Source: Pseudomonas capeferrum (GTDB lineage: Bacteria > Pseudomonadota > Gammaproteobacteria > Pseudomonadales > Pseudomonadaceae). Taken from it: a stretch of DNA of 64,000 nucleotides. The position numbers and the translations under genes were made by a program. Below the pieces are notes generated by a model. That model saw nothing but the letters and a program-made list of their open reading frames with translations. It ran no database searches and was not told the DNA's origin. Location of the stretch: the NCBI RefSeq assembly GCF_013523055.1, contig NZ_JAAMQM010000008.1, positions 173,031 through 237,030 on the forward strand, in the 5' to 3' direction. Positions 47,609 through 56,391 of the stretch are shown here, in pieces; position 1 is the stretch's first letter; every line of letters begins with the position of its first letter.

Positions 47609-48527
47609 CGGACTTCCAGAACGGGTAGAAATTGAACCATTGCCTTGGCGCTTGCAGGCAATAGTGGCCAAGACGATCGGCATAACGTGAGGTCCATTCG
47701 GCGATTACCTGATCGCGCTGGCTACGGCGCCACTGCACACGCTGCGCGAAGGGTTCAAGGGTGACCTGATAGCGTCCCTGGTGCTTGAGGCAGAACAGCA
47801 GGTTGAGCGGACAGCCAAGCAGGCCGGCCAGCAACCAAGGCCCCTGAGGAAAGGCAGCCGGGTGGCCGAGGAAATCTACCTCGACGGTACGCGCGCCATG
47901 CAGCGGCACCCGATCACCCGCGATAGCCAGCCACTCGCCGCGCTCCAGGCGCTGACTCAGCTGGAGCATGATGGCCGGGTCCAGTTCGCTGACCTGGATG
48001 AGCCGCAGGTTGCTTGCGCCTGCCTCGCCCAGCAGGCGGTTGAAACGTTCGGCATGGCGAGTGTGCACCAGCACGTTCATGGTCACCTGCTCGCCCAGTT
48101 CGGCCAGGGCACGGCATACCTCCAGGTTGCCCAGGTGTGCACCCACCAACATCTGCCCGCGCTCACCGCGCAGTTGCTGGCGCAACTGACCGGGGTCGAT
48201 GATCTCGATATCCTCGATGCCCAGTCTGCCGTTCCATACGTCGAGCTTGTCCAGCAGGGCTTCGGCGAACGCCATGAACTGAGTGAACACGTGCCAGTGA
48301 CTGGGTGCTGGCACGCGCGCGCCGCTCCACTGCGACAGGCGCTGCTGATATTGCCAGGCGGCGCGCCGGGCGCGCCGACCAAAGAGGAAGAAATACAGCA
48401 CGATCGCGTAGATCACTGGGCTGAGCAGGCGTCGGCCAAACAATCGCACCAGTAGCGCGGTGAGCTTCATCAGCCAGAAGCTGCCGCGTTCTTCATGGTT
48501 GGCCCAGTGTCGCTCTTGGCTGCTCAT
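47589..48527 (-). CDS. LpxL/HtrB-like lysophospholipid acyltransferase
   Basis: A 312-residue membrane-bound acyltransferase starting at the ATG at 48527. An N-terminal helix (LLSPVIYAIVLYFFLFG) is followed by the acyltransferase core. GAHLGNLEVCRALAELG is the His-containing motif I equivalent, and VLVHTRHAERFNRLL and LAIAGDRVPLHG are further family blocks. In aryl-polyene clusters such enzymes are proposed to acylate the lipid anchor. ATGA overlap with the glycosyltransferase gene; the 3' end overlaps the ammonia-lyase start by 20 bp. Confidence 0.88.
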   Translation of the reverse strand: MSSQERHWANHEERGSFWLMKLTALLVRLFGRRLLSPVIYAIVLYFFLFGRRARRAAWQYQQRLSQWSGARVPAPSHWHVFTQFMAFAEALLDKLDVWNGRLGIEDIEIIDPGQLRQQLRGERGQMLVGAHLGNLEVCRALAELGEQVTMNVLVHTRHAERFNRLLGEAGASNLRLIQVSELDPAIMLQLSQRLERGEWLAIAGDRVPLHGARTVEVDFLGHPAAFPQGPWLLAGLLGCPLNLLFCLKHQGRYQVTLEPFAQRVQWRRSQRDQVIAEWTSRYADRLGHYCLQAPRQWFNFYPFWKSDDDPYA

Positions 48528-49258
48528 CCGCGCCACCGTCGCCAGAGAATCAAGGGTGCCCGCAGGAGCATGCCGAAGAACAGCTTGGTATGCATCTTCG
48601 AGATCAGTGCATTGTCGTGGAACAGGCGAAAGTGCGAGATTCCGTCCTTTGGGTAATGCACCCGGGTAGGCAACCAGCACATGGGCTGGTTACGCCAGGA
48701 CAGGCGCACGAGAATCTCTGGATCGAAGTCCATGCGTCGCCCAAGCGCCACTGAGTCGATCAGCGCCAGCGTGGCGGGTAGGGGGTAGACTCGAAAGCCG
48801 CACATCGAGTCAGGGATGGCCAACGACAGACTGTTGATCCAAACCCAAACATGGGTCAGGTAACGAGCGTAAAGGCGCGCCTTGGGCACGCTGTCGTCGT
48901 ATTGCGGATAGCCCCCTACCAGCGCCTGGGGGTGTGCCTGCGACTGCGAGATGAAGGAGGCAACGTCGGCCAGGTCGTGCTGACCGTCGGCGTCGACTTG
49001 CAGGGCATGACTGAAGCTCAGGCGACCAGCTTCGCGCAGCCCTGCCATCACCGCACCGCCCTTGCCCTGATTCTGCATGAGCTGGACCAGGAAAACCTGT
49101 GGGTGCTCCGCTAGCTGACGTAGCACCGTCGCGCACGCGGGGTCACTGGCGTCATCCACGAGTACGCAGGGCAAGCCGGCAGCCAACAGGTCAGAAACGA
49201 CCGTGGGCACCGCATGCTCGTGGTTGTATACCGGAATCACCGCGCAGGGCTTATGCAC
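48524..49258 (-). CDS. Family 2 glycosyltransferase
   Basis: A 244-residue GT-A enzyme. The GTG at 49258 gives VHKPCAVIPVYNHEHAV and overlaps the stop of the ligase gene by 8 bp; longer readings run into that gene. VLVDDASDP and the metal-binding DADGQHD are the nucleotide-sugar motifs. The C-terminus has a basic, hydrophobic end suggesting membrane association. It resembles dolichyl-phosphate-mannose-synthase-like enzymes. It probably adds a sugar to the polyene or its anchor. Confidence 0.87.
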   Translation of the reverse strand: MHKPCAVIPVYNHEHAVPTVVSDLLAAGLPCVLVDDASDPACATVLRQLAEHPQVFLVQLMQNQGKGGAVMAGLREAGRLSFSHALQVDADGQHDLADVASFISQSQAHPQALVGGYPQYDDSVPKARLYARYLTHVWVWINSLSLAIPDSMCGFRVYPLPATLALIDSVALGRRMDFDPEILVRLSWRNQPMCWLPTRVHYPKDGISHFRLFHDNALISKMHTKLFFGMLLRAPLILWRRWRG

Positions 49259-50930
49259 TGGCAGCCTCCAGTACGATACGGCCACTGGAACAAGCTCGCC
49301 CGGCGCAGGTGTAGGTGAAATAAAGTTTATTGCGCTCATGATCGAAGCGCAGGGTCAAGTCCAAGGTATCGCCGGGGCGCACCAGTTGCTGGAACTTGAG
49401 TACTTCCATGCCGACGAAGCGTTGCTGGGCGCCGATCAGGGGGGCGGCCAGGGCAATTGCCCAGTCGATTTGGACTACGCCGGGTAATACGGGAGTCTTC
49501 GGAAAATGTCCTGTAAAGCAAGCGAGATCAGCCGGCACGCACAGGCGCATACGCAGCTGGCCGTCTTCGCAGGTTTCATCGAGTACTTCCGGCGCCATGC
49601 CGCGCGGCGCTTGCAACAAGTCCTGTAGTGCTGCCTGAGTGAGTTTGCCCTGGGTATTGAGCGGCAGTTGCCGCAACAGGCGCCAGCGCCGTGGCAAGGC
49701 CAGTGTTTCGCAGTGCTGGGCCAGATGTTGGCGCAAGGTCTCGAGCAAGGTACGACGGCCCAGGTTGCGCAGCGCGTGCATACCACTGGGCGTTAGCACC
49801 AGTAAGGCTCCAAGCGAGGCACGGCGCTCCTCGATCATGCCGAGCCGAACTTCGGCCACCCAAGCATGGCTGCACAAGGCCTTTTCGAGCATGGGCAGAG
49901 AAACGCGCTTTTCTTCCAGTTTGACGATGCGATCGACACGGCCGAGCAGTCGGAAGCGGCCATCTTTCTCGATCTCGATGGCATCAGCGCCCTGTTCCAC
50001 CTGACCGGGCTGCAGGTAAGGGGAGATGATGCGCATGGTGCCCTGTGCGTCCGGTGTCAACTCGACGCCAGCGAATGGCTGCCAAAGGTTGTCGCCTTCG
50101 CGCCAGGCTATGCCGCCGGTTTCCGAGCTGCCGAGGATTTCCATCGGCCACTGGCCCAGCCGCTGTCGCAATGCCTGGGCGGCATTCAGTGGCAATGCGC
50201 CGCCGGAGGAAAACACTCGGCGGACATGGCTCAGGGCGGGCCAATCGAGGTTGTCGCTCATGCGCTTGAGTAGCGCTGGGCTAGCCACCCATGCGAACTG
50301 CGAATGTTGACGACTGGCGCGTTGCAGGTCTTCGGGAAAGGGCAGCTGGCGGCGGGTGAAGCCGCGCCCGGAGCACAGCGGCCAGAGTACCCGGAACAGC
50401 AGGCCATAGATGTGCTGGGTAGCGACGCTACCGATGATCCATGCATTGTCCAAGTCGCGGCCCCAGAGTTGTTCCAGGGCTGTCACTTCGTTGGCCAGCT
50501 GACGCAGTTGCTTGTCGATACGCTTGGGCTCACCGCTTGAACCGGAAGTGCACAGGCTGATCGTGCAACGATCGAGGTCAAGTTCCTGGACCGGCAAGGC
50601 CTCGGCGAACAACGCTTGCAGGTCGCAATCGCCAGGTGCATCGCTGAGCCAGAGGTCGACCTGCTCATGCCAGCGCTCACGCGTCTGCGCCTGCAGGTCG
50701 GCCGGCATCAGGACCTGAACGCCAGCACGCCATGCACCAAGCAGGGCAACGGCCAGCTCTCCGGCGTCCTCCAGATACACGGCCAGGCGCTGCACACCGC
50801 GCTGGCGCAAGCCGCCCGCCAGTTGTAGCGCCTGCCGGCAGAGTTCTGCATGGTCGAGCGCAGGCTCCAGGGTCACCGCGCGCGGCGCATCCAGCGGGCG
50901 CAGCAGGTGCTCAAGGTTGATCCATTTCAT
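49251..50930 (-). CDS. Fused acyl-AMP ligase and FabA/Z-like dehydratase (ApeH-ApeI type)
   Basis: A 559-residue protein starting at the ATG at 50930 (MKWINLEHLLRPL). Residues 1-445 form an adenylation domain with the P-loop SLCTSGSSGEPKRIDK, ILGSSETGGIAWR and LLGRVDRIVKLEEKRVS. Residues about 455-559 form a hotdog domain with FTGHFPKTPVLPGVVQIDWA, the FabZ-type HFPxxPVxPGV motif. It would activate the aryl acid and load it on ACP, with a dehydratase in the same chain. In the enterobacterial clusters these activities are separate genes. Confidence 0.88.
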   Translation of the reverse strand: MKWINLEHLLRPLDAPRAVTLEPALDHAELCRQALQLAGGLRQRGVQRLAVYLEDAGELAVALLGAWRAGVQVLMPADLQAQTRERWHEQVDLWLSDAPGDCDLQALFAEALPVQELDLDRCTISLCTSGSSGEPKRIDKQLRQLANEVTALEQLWGRDLDNAWIIGSVATQHIYGLLFRVLWPLCSGRGFTRRQLPFPEDLQRASRQHSQFAWVASPALLKRMSDNLDWPALSHVRRVFSSGGALPLNAAQALRQRLGQWPMEILGSSETGGIAWREGDNLWQPFAGVELTPDAQGTMRIISPYLQPGQVEQGADAIEIEKDGRFRLLGRVDRIVKLEEKRVSLPMLEKALCSHAWVAEVRLGMIEERRASLGALLVLTPSGMHALRNLGRRTLLETLRQHLAQHCETLALPRRWRLLRQLPLNTQGKLTQAALQDLLQAPRGMAPEVLDETCEDGQLRMRLCVPADLACFTGHFPKTPVLPGVVQIDWAIALAAPLIGAQQRFVGMEVLKFQQLVRPGDTLDLTLRFDHERNKLYFTYTCAGRACSSGRIVLEAASA

Positions 50931-51472
50931 GAGCGTCCTCGCACATGTTGTCTTATCAGCCATTCGATGGCGAACAGCAGGCCCATCACGACATAGGCGA
51001 TCAGGCCGTTGTATAGCGTCCACCAGCTCAAGGGTGCCCACAGGGTCAAGCAGGTGCCGATCAGGCCATTGACCAGGAAGAACAGGCTCCAGACCTGGGT
51101 CACGCGGCGGGTGTAGCGGATCGCCACGGGCGGCAGCTGCGGATCGCGCAGGCGCGCCAGGCGCTCGACGACCGGTGGCCCGTATTTCAGGCTGAGGCCA
51201 AACAGCACGAGCAGGAAGGCGCTGATCAGCACTGGATACCAGCGCAGCAACTGCGGGCTGTCGGACAGCGCGAGCACGCCACAGAACCCCAATGCCAGAA
51301 CGGCCATCCACAGGCTGCCTGGGCGACGCGGAGTGCTCAGCGCGCGGGCCATCCACAGGACGCCGAGGAGCAGGCCATACTGCCAGGGAGCAAAGTGGGC
51401 CATCCCGAAATACACCGCGAACGGGTAGAGCAGACCGGCCAGAAGCAGGCCCAGGCCGATCAGTCGTTTCAT
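50927..51472 (-). CDS. Polytopic membrane protein of aryl-polyene clusters (COG4648-like)
   Basis: A 181-residue hydrophobic protein with about five or six membrane helices (LIGLGLLLAGLLYPFAVYFG, WYPVLISAFLLVLFGLSL, WWTLYNGLIAYVVMGLLFA). A cytosolic loop has KYGPPVVERLARLRDPQLPP. No catalytic motif is known for the family. It lies between the ACP and the ligase genes with ATGA overlaps on both sides, as in other aryl-polyene clusters. It may tether the synthase to the inner membrane. Confidence 0.8.
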   Translation of the reverse strand: MKRLIGLGLLLAGLLYPFAVYFGMAHFAPWQYGLLLGVLWMARALSTPRRPGSLWMAVLALGFCGVLALSDSPQLLRWYPVLISAFLLVLFGLSLKYGPPVVERLARLRDPQLPPVAIRYTRRVTQVWSLFFLVNGLIGTCLTLWAPLSWWTLYNGLIAYVVMGLLFAIEWLIRQHVRGRS

Positions 51473-51723
51473 GTCGTCGGGTTTACCAGGCGATAAACGG
51501 CTTCGACCACATCGTTGACGGTGCGCACCGATTTGAAATCATCGGCGGCGATCTTCTTGCCCGTCTTGCGCTTGATATGGTCGATCAGGTCGACGGCGTC
51601 GATGCTGTCGATCTCCAAGTCCTGGTAGAGATTGGAATCCAGAGTGATGCGCGCGGGGTCCTGTTCGAACAGTTCGACCAGAGCATCGCGCAGCGTGTTG
51701 AAGATGTCTTCACGGTTTTGCAT
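51469..51723 (-). CDS. Acyl carrier protein (second)
   Basis: An 84-residue ACP. The phosphopantetheine Ser lies in DLEIDSIDAVDLIDHI. The sequence is acidic around helix II and has a basic C-terminal half (KRKTGKKIAADDF), which is unusual and may set partner choice. It follows the first ACP by 9 bp and overlaps the membrane-protein gene by an ATGA. Confidence 0.92.
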   Translation of the reverse strand: MQNREDIFNTLRDALVELFEQDPARITLDSNLYQDLEIDSIDAVDLIDHIKRKTGKKIAADDFKSVRTVNDVVEAVYRLVNPTT

Positions 51724-51732
51724 GGTGCGGTC

Positions 51733-52005
51733 TCAGGCTGCCTGTCGGGCGGTGACGAAGGCCACGAGGCTAGCCACGTTAGTGAAATGGTTGCGAGTAT
51801 CCTTGGCGTCGGCGTCGATCTTGATCCCGTAGCGTTTCTGGATCGCCAGACCCAGTTCGAGCGCGTCGACCGAGTCCAGTCCTAGTCCTTCGCCGAACAG
51901 TGTCTGGTCATCCTCGATGTCCTGAGCGCTGATATCTTCCAGGCCCAGGGAATCGATGATCAACTGCTTGATGTCGCGATTAAGTTCTTGCTGTGGAACG
52001 CTCAT
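51733..52005 (-). CDS. Acyl carrier protein (first)
   Basis: A 90-residue ACP with the attachment Ser in GLGLDSVDALELGLAIQ. The N-terminus (QELNRDIKQLIIDSLGLED) is the form typical of aryl-polyene ACPs. Two ACPs side by side suggest separate starter-loading and elongation carriers. It overlaps the upstream acyltransferase gene by 26 bp. Confidence 0.93.
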   Translation of the reverse strand: MSVPQQELNRDIKQLIIDSLGLEDISAQDIEDDQTLFGEGLGLDSVDALELGLAIQKRYGIKIDADAKDTRNHFTNVASLVAFVTARQAA

Positions 52006-52792
52006 CTTCGGCGAGCTCCTTGGTGAAGTGCAGATGCAGAAAGTCGTTTAGCCGGCGCGATGCAAGCGGTGCCGGGCCCAGACTGATAAAGGTCTGTGGC
52101 TCGATATCGTTGCCCACGCTCAGGTGAAAGTGCACGCGTCGCAAAGGGATTCGGTACCAGGGCTCATTCTTGGTCAGAGTGACAGGAGCCACCGTGATGA
52201 CCACTGGGGTGATGACCTTCGCACCGCGCAATGCAATCGAGGCGGCGCCACGATGGAAGGCCGGTGCCTGGCCGGGCGGAGTACGGGTACCTTCGGGGAA
52301 GATGATCAGCGTCTGGCCTTCCTGTAGGCTCGTCACGGCGGTATCGAGCATGTCCATGCTGCCATCATTGGCAATGTACTGTGCCTCCCTCACCGGACTA
52401 CGGGTGAAGGGATTGACGAAAAGACCGTGCTTGACCACGCAGTTGGCTTGGCGCACCAGGCCGATAAGAAACACCACATCGATCAGCGTAGGGTGGTTGG
52501 CGATGATTATCTGACCTGGTCTGCCGAGGCGCTCACAGCCGGTGATCTCATACGTCAGGACACCGCTGGCAGACATGAAGCGGACAAACCGCCAGAACAG
52601 CCATCCGATGGTTTGACGAGCGCGGTGACGGTGACGGACCGCATCGCCGGGCAGACGGGACAATAGGGGAAATACCAATGCGCGCAGGCACAGGCCGCCT
52701 ACACCGAACAGGAAAAAGCTCAGGGCCGTTGCCAGCAGTCGCCAGTAATAAGCATCGCGAGGCTTGCTCACGGCCGGTGCTGCCAATTCCAT
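51980..52792 (-). CDS. 1-acylglycerol-3-phosphate acyltransferase-like (PlsC family) enzyme
   Basis: A 270-residue membrane acyltransferase. The ATG at 52792 is favoured over a TTG two codons earlier. A hydrophobic N-terminal segment (LATALSFFLFGVGGLCLRALVF) leads to the HX4D motif IIANHPTLIDVVF. FPEGTRTPPGQAPAFHRGAA is motif III, and VVITVAPVT is motif IV. It likely builds the acyl part of the membrane anchor. It overlaps both neighbours by about 25 bp. Confidence 0.9.
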   Translation of the reverse strand: MELAAPAVSKPRDAYYWRLLATALSFFLFGVGGLCLRALVFPLLSRLPGDAVRHRHRARQTIGWLFWRFVRFMSASGVLTYEITGCERLGRPGQIIIANHPTLIDVVFLIGLVRQANCVVKHGLFVNPFTRSPVREAQYIANDGSMDMLDTAVTSLQEGQTLIIFPEGTRTPPGQAPAFHRGAASIALRGAKVITPVVITVAPVTLTKNEPWYRIPLRRVHFHLSVGNDIEPQTFISLGPAPLASRRLNDFLHLHFTKELAEDERSTART

Positions 52793-53484
52793 GTACAACG
52801 CTTCCCTGAGTGAATAAAACCGTTCTGGCCATTGAGCGTGGCGCGAAGCCAGCTCAGGGCATGGGGCAAGTCGGCTGCCGGTACATCAGCGGCAACACTC
52901 GAGCTCAATTGCCACTGTTTGCCAGGTGTCAACAACAAGCCCACGGCGTAGGCGAATGGTACGTCATCGATCCACTGACGGTACGCCGCCGGTGGCGCAT
53001 CCTCGGCGATGATCAGCAGAACCGCCGGTGAACCATCATTCAACAGGCCCGCGGCCTCGAGCATGCCGTGCTCGAAACCGTCATCTGTTGCGGCAATGGC
53101 GGTCATTTCGCTGGTTTCACCGCGCATGATCGACCATAAGCCGATCACCGCGTTGTGCACTGACAGGCTGAACTGCGTGGGTGACAGAGGCTCTTGGCGG
53201 GCCAGCTCGCTGAGGATCGCGAAAGTGCGCGGGGTTTCGCCGTGACGCGAAACAAAGACCAGCGGTAACTTTTCAAGACCCTCAGCCAATGGCCAGCCCA
53301 CGGCAAATGCCATCCGCGCCAGTGTGCTCAGGCGGCGGCGTTGCAAGGCGGGCAAGAACGAGACATCTGGCGCCTGCGTTACCGCCGAAGCCGAGACATT
53401 TCCTGTCGCCCATGCTTGCCAGTCGGCGCGCGTCTGCAGGCCTGGAGCCCAGGCACACCACTGGCTGATATTGACTGTGATCAC
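52768..53484 (-). CDS. Beta-ketoacyl synthase-like chain length factor (PF13723-type)
   Basis: A 238-residue protein starting with a GTG at 53484. It corresponds to the N-terminal half of a ketosynthase (LPALQRRRLSTLARMAFAVG, FVSRHGETPRTFAILSELA, SVHNAVIGLWSIMRGE). The usual Cys nucleophile is absent, so it is a chain-length-factor partner rather than an active synthase. It is the first gene of the 22-gene minus-strand operon. The promoter should lie in 53485-53799, but no clear -35/-10 pair was recognised. Confidence 0.87.
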   Translation of the reverse strand: MITVNISQWCAWAPGLQTRADWQAWATGNVSASAVTQAPDVSFLPALQRRRLSTLARMAFAVGWPLAEGLEKLPLVFVSRHGETPRTFAILSELARQEPLSPTQFSLSVHNAVIGLWSIMRGETSEMTAIAATDDGFEHGMLEAAGLLNDGSPAVLLIIAEDAPPAAYRQWIDDVPFAYAVGLLLTPGKQWQLSSSVAADVPAADLPHALSWLRATLNGQNGFIHSGKRCTWNWQHRP

Positions 53485-53799
53485 AACGTTCTACTTCTCG
53501 CCCTGAGGGACTTCCTGGTCTTGGCAGTGACTCGGAAACGACCTGAAAGGCTGTGGTGTATTCGGCGAGTGGCGCGCATTATCCCGGTGCTTGGGGTGTG
53601 TAGCAAATACTGGTTACATATTGGCCATAGGATAAATGCCCTACAAAGCGTGAGGCAGGGCGGGTAGGCCTGTGAGAAATACCCGATAAGCGGTCTCACC
53701 AACCTACTGGTCGCCCTGCTACAGCCTTGAGCACGACAAGGCTGGTCACGCCGGCGTGACCACCACATACTCGCTTATCCCAGTCCAAGGAGGTCTTCC
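53485..53799. promoter_or_regulatory. 315-bp divergent gap between the polyene operon and the ParA gene
   Basis: This gap must hold both promoters. On the ParA side, CAGCCTTG (53722-53729) and CAAGGCTG (53737-53744) form an 8-bp hairpin. A perfect 18-bp palindrome, GGTCACGCCGGCGTGACC (53744-53761), lies 38 bp before the ParA start, and a consensus Shine-Dalgarno AAGGAGGT is at 53787-53794. An AT-rich stretch around 53595-53640 could hold a promoter. No small gene was recognised. Confidence 0.6.
53744..53761. promoter_or_regulatory. Perfect 18-bp palindrome upstream of the ParA gene
   Basis: GGTCACGCC and GGCGTGACC abut without a spacer, the form of a dimeric-regulator operator. Its position, 38 bp before the start codon and next to a hairpin, suits autoregulation or a partition-like binding site. 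No known consensus was matched. Confidence 0.55.
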
Positions 53800-54576
53800 A
53801 TGCGGCGCGTGGTATTCAATCAGAAAGGTGGTGTGGGCAAATCGAGCATTGCTTGCAATCTCGCGGCAGTCAGCGCTCACGAAGGCTACCGGACCCTGTT
53901 GATCGACCTGGATGCACAGGCCAATTCGACCCAGTACCTGACGGGATTGACGGGCGACGACATCCCGATGGGTATTGCCGATTTTTTCAAGCAGTCACTG
54001 TCCAGTGGCCCCTTCGGGAAGAAGAACAAGGTCGATATCTACGAGACGCCTTTCGACAACCTGCACGTCGTGACGGCGACGCCGGAACTGGCGGACCTGC
54101 AGCCCAAGCTCGAAGCCAAGCACAAGATCAACAAGTTGCGGAAGTTGCTCGACGAGCTGGATGAAGATTACGAACGGATCTATATCGACACGCCGCCAGC
54201 ATTGAATTTCTACGCGGTGTCAGCGTTGATTGCCGCCGACCGGGTACTGATCCCTTTCGATTGCGACAGCTTTTCGCGTCAGGCGCTCTATGGGCTGTTA
54301 TCGGAAATCGAAGAGCTCAGGGAGGACCATAACGAAGACCTGATAGTCGAGGGCATCGTGGTCAACCAGTTCCAGTCAAGAGCCAGCCTGCCTCAGCAGA
54401 TGCTCGACGAGTTGCTGGCAGAGGGCTTGCCGGTGTTGCCGGTGTACTTGAACAGCTCGGTGAAGATGCGCGAGTCGCATCATGCGAGCTTGCCGCTGAT
54501 ACATCTGGATCCCAGGCACAAGCTGACGCAGCAGTTCGTGGAGTTGCATTCGTTTCTGGAGGAGGCTGGAACCTAG
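53800..54576 (+). CDS. Orphan ParA-family ATPase
   Basis: A 258-residue deviant Walker A ATPase: VVFNQKGGVGKSSIACNLAA (residues 4-23) has the signature lysine in KGGVGKS. LLIDLDAQANSTQYL is the A' motif and IYIDTPPALNF the Walker B. No N-terminal HTH is present, and no parB or other DNA-binding partner lies beside it. Homologues occur as single chromosomal genes in Pseudomonas. It could position a protein complex or chromosomal site, but the cargo is unknown. A consensus ribosome site precedes the ATG. Confidence 0.92.
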   Translation: MRRVVFNQKGGVGKSSIACNLAAVSAHEGYRTLLIDLDAQANSTQYLTGLTGDDIPMGIADFFKQSLSSGPFGKKNKVDIYETPFDNLHVVTATPELADLQPKLEAKHKINKLRKLLDELDEDYERIYIDTPPALNFYAVSALIAADRVLIPFDCDSFSRQALYGLLSEIEELREDHNEDLIVEGIVVNQFQSRASLPQQMLDELLAEGLPVLPVYLNSSVKMRESHHASLPLIHLDPRHKLTQQFVELHSFLEEAGT

Positions 54577-54657
54577 GTGTGACAGGATAGTTGGGGCGTG
54601 CGGCTTAGTTGTCCAGGTCCGTGCATCCAAGACCAGCGTGCAGGCTTGTGCTTTTCC

Positions 54658-54788
54658 TTGCCAGGCGAGTCCTTCGGCCTCGATCGCGGGGCAAGCCCGC
54701 TCGCCACCAGTGCGCGGTGTAGCTAATGCACATACCCGGTGGCGAGCGGGCTTGCCCCGCGATCGAGGCCGAAGGGCTCGCCTGGCAA
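54658..54788. repeat. 131-bp near-perfect palindrome: inverted REP pair (BIME)
   Basis: Two 51-nt arms, 54658-54708 and 54738-54788, are inverted copies with a single mismatch. Each includes the GCGGGGCAAGCCCGC REP palindrome and outer TTGCCAGGCGAG. The 29-bp centre shares its sequence, in reverse orientation, with the core of the element after hemE (GGGTATGTGCATTAGC on the complement). It lies in the 297-bp convergent gap between the ParA gene and selO and can serve as a bidirectional terminator. Nothing else was recognised in the gap. Confidence 0.88.
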
Positions 54789-54873
54789 TACCAATGGACA
54801 TTCAGCTTCGCCAGCGGTGGCTATTCAGAACCTGGGGCGTCCACTGCCTTCGATCCGCCCTCAACTCACGCCC

Positions 54874-56391
<1,518 letters not shown>

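Noticed and set aside
53800..54576. A plasmid or chromosomal parAB partition locus
   Set aside because: No parB follows, and the gene lies far from origin-linked genes; only an orphan ParA is supported.
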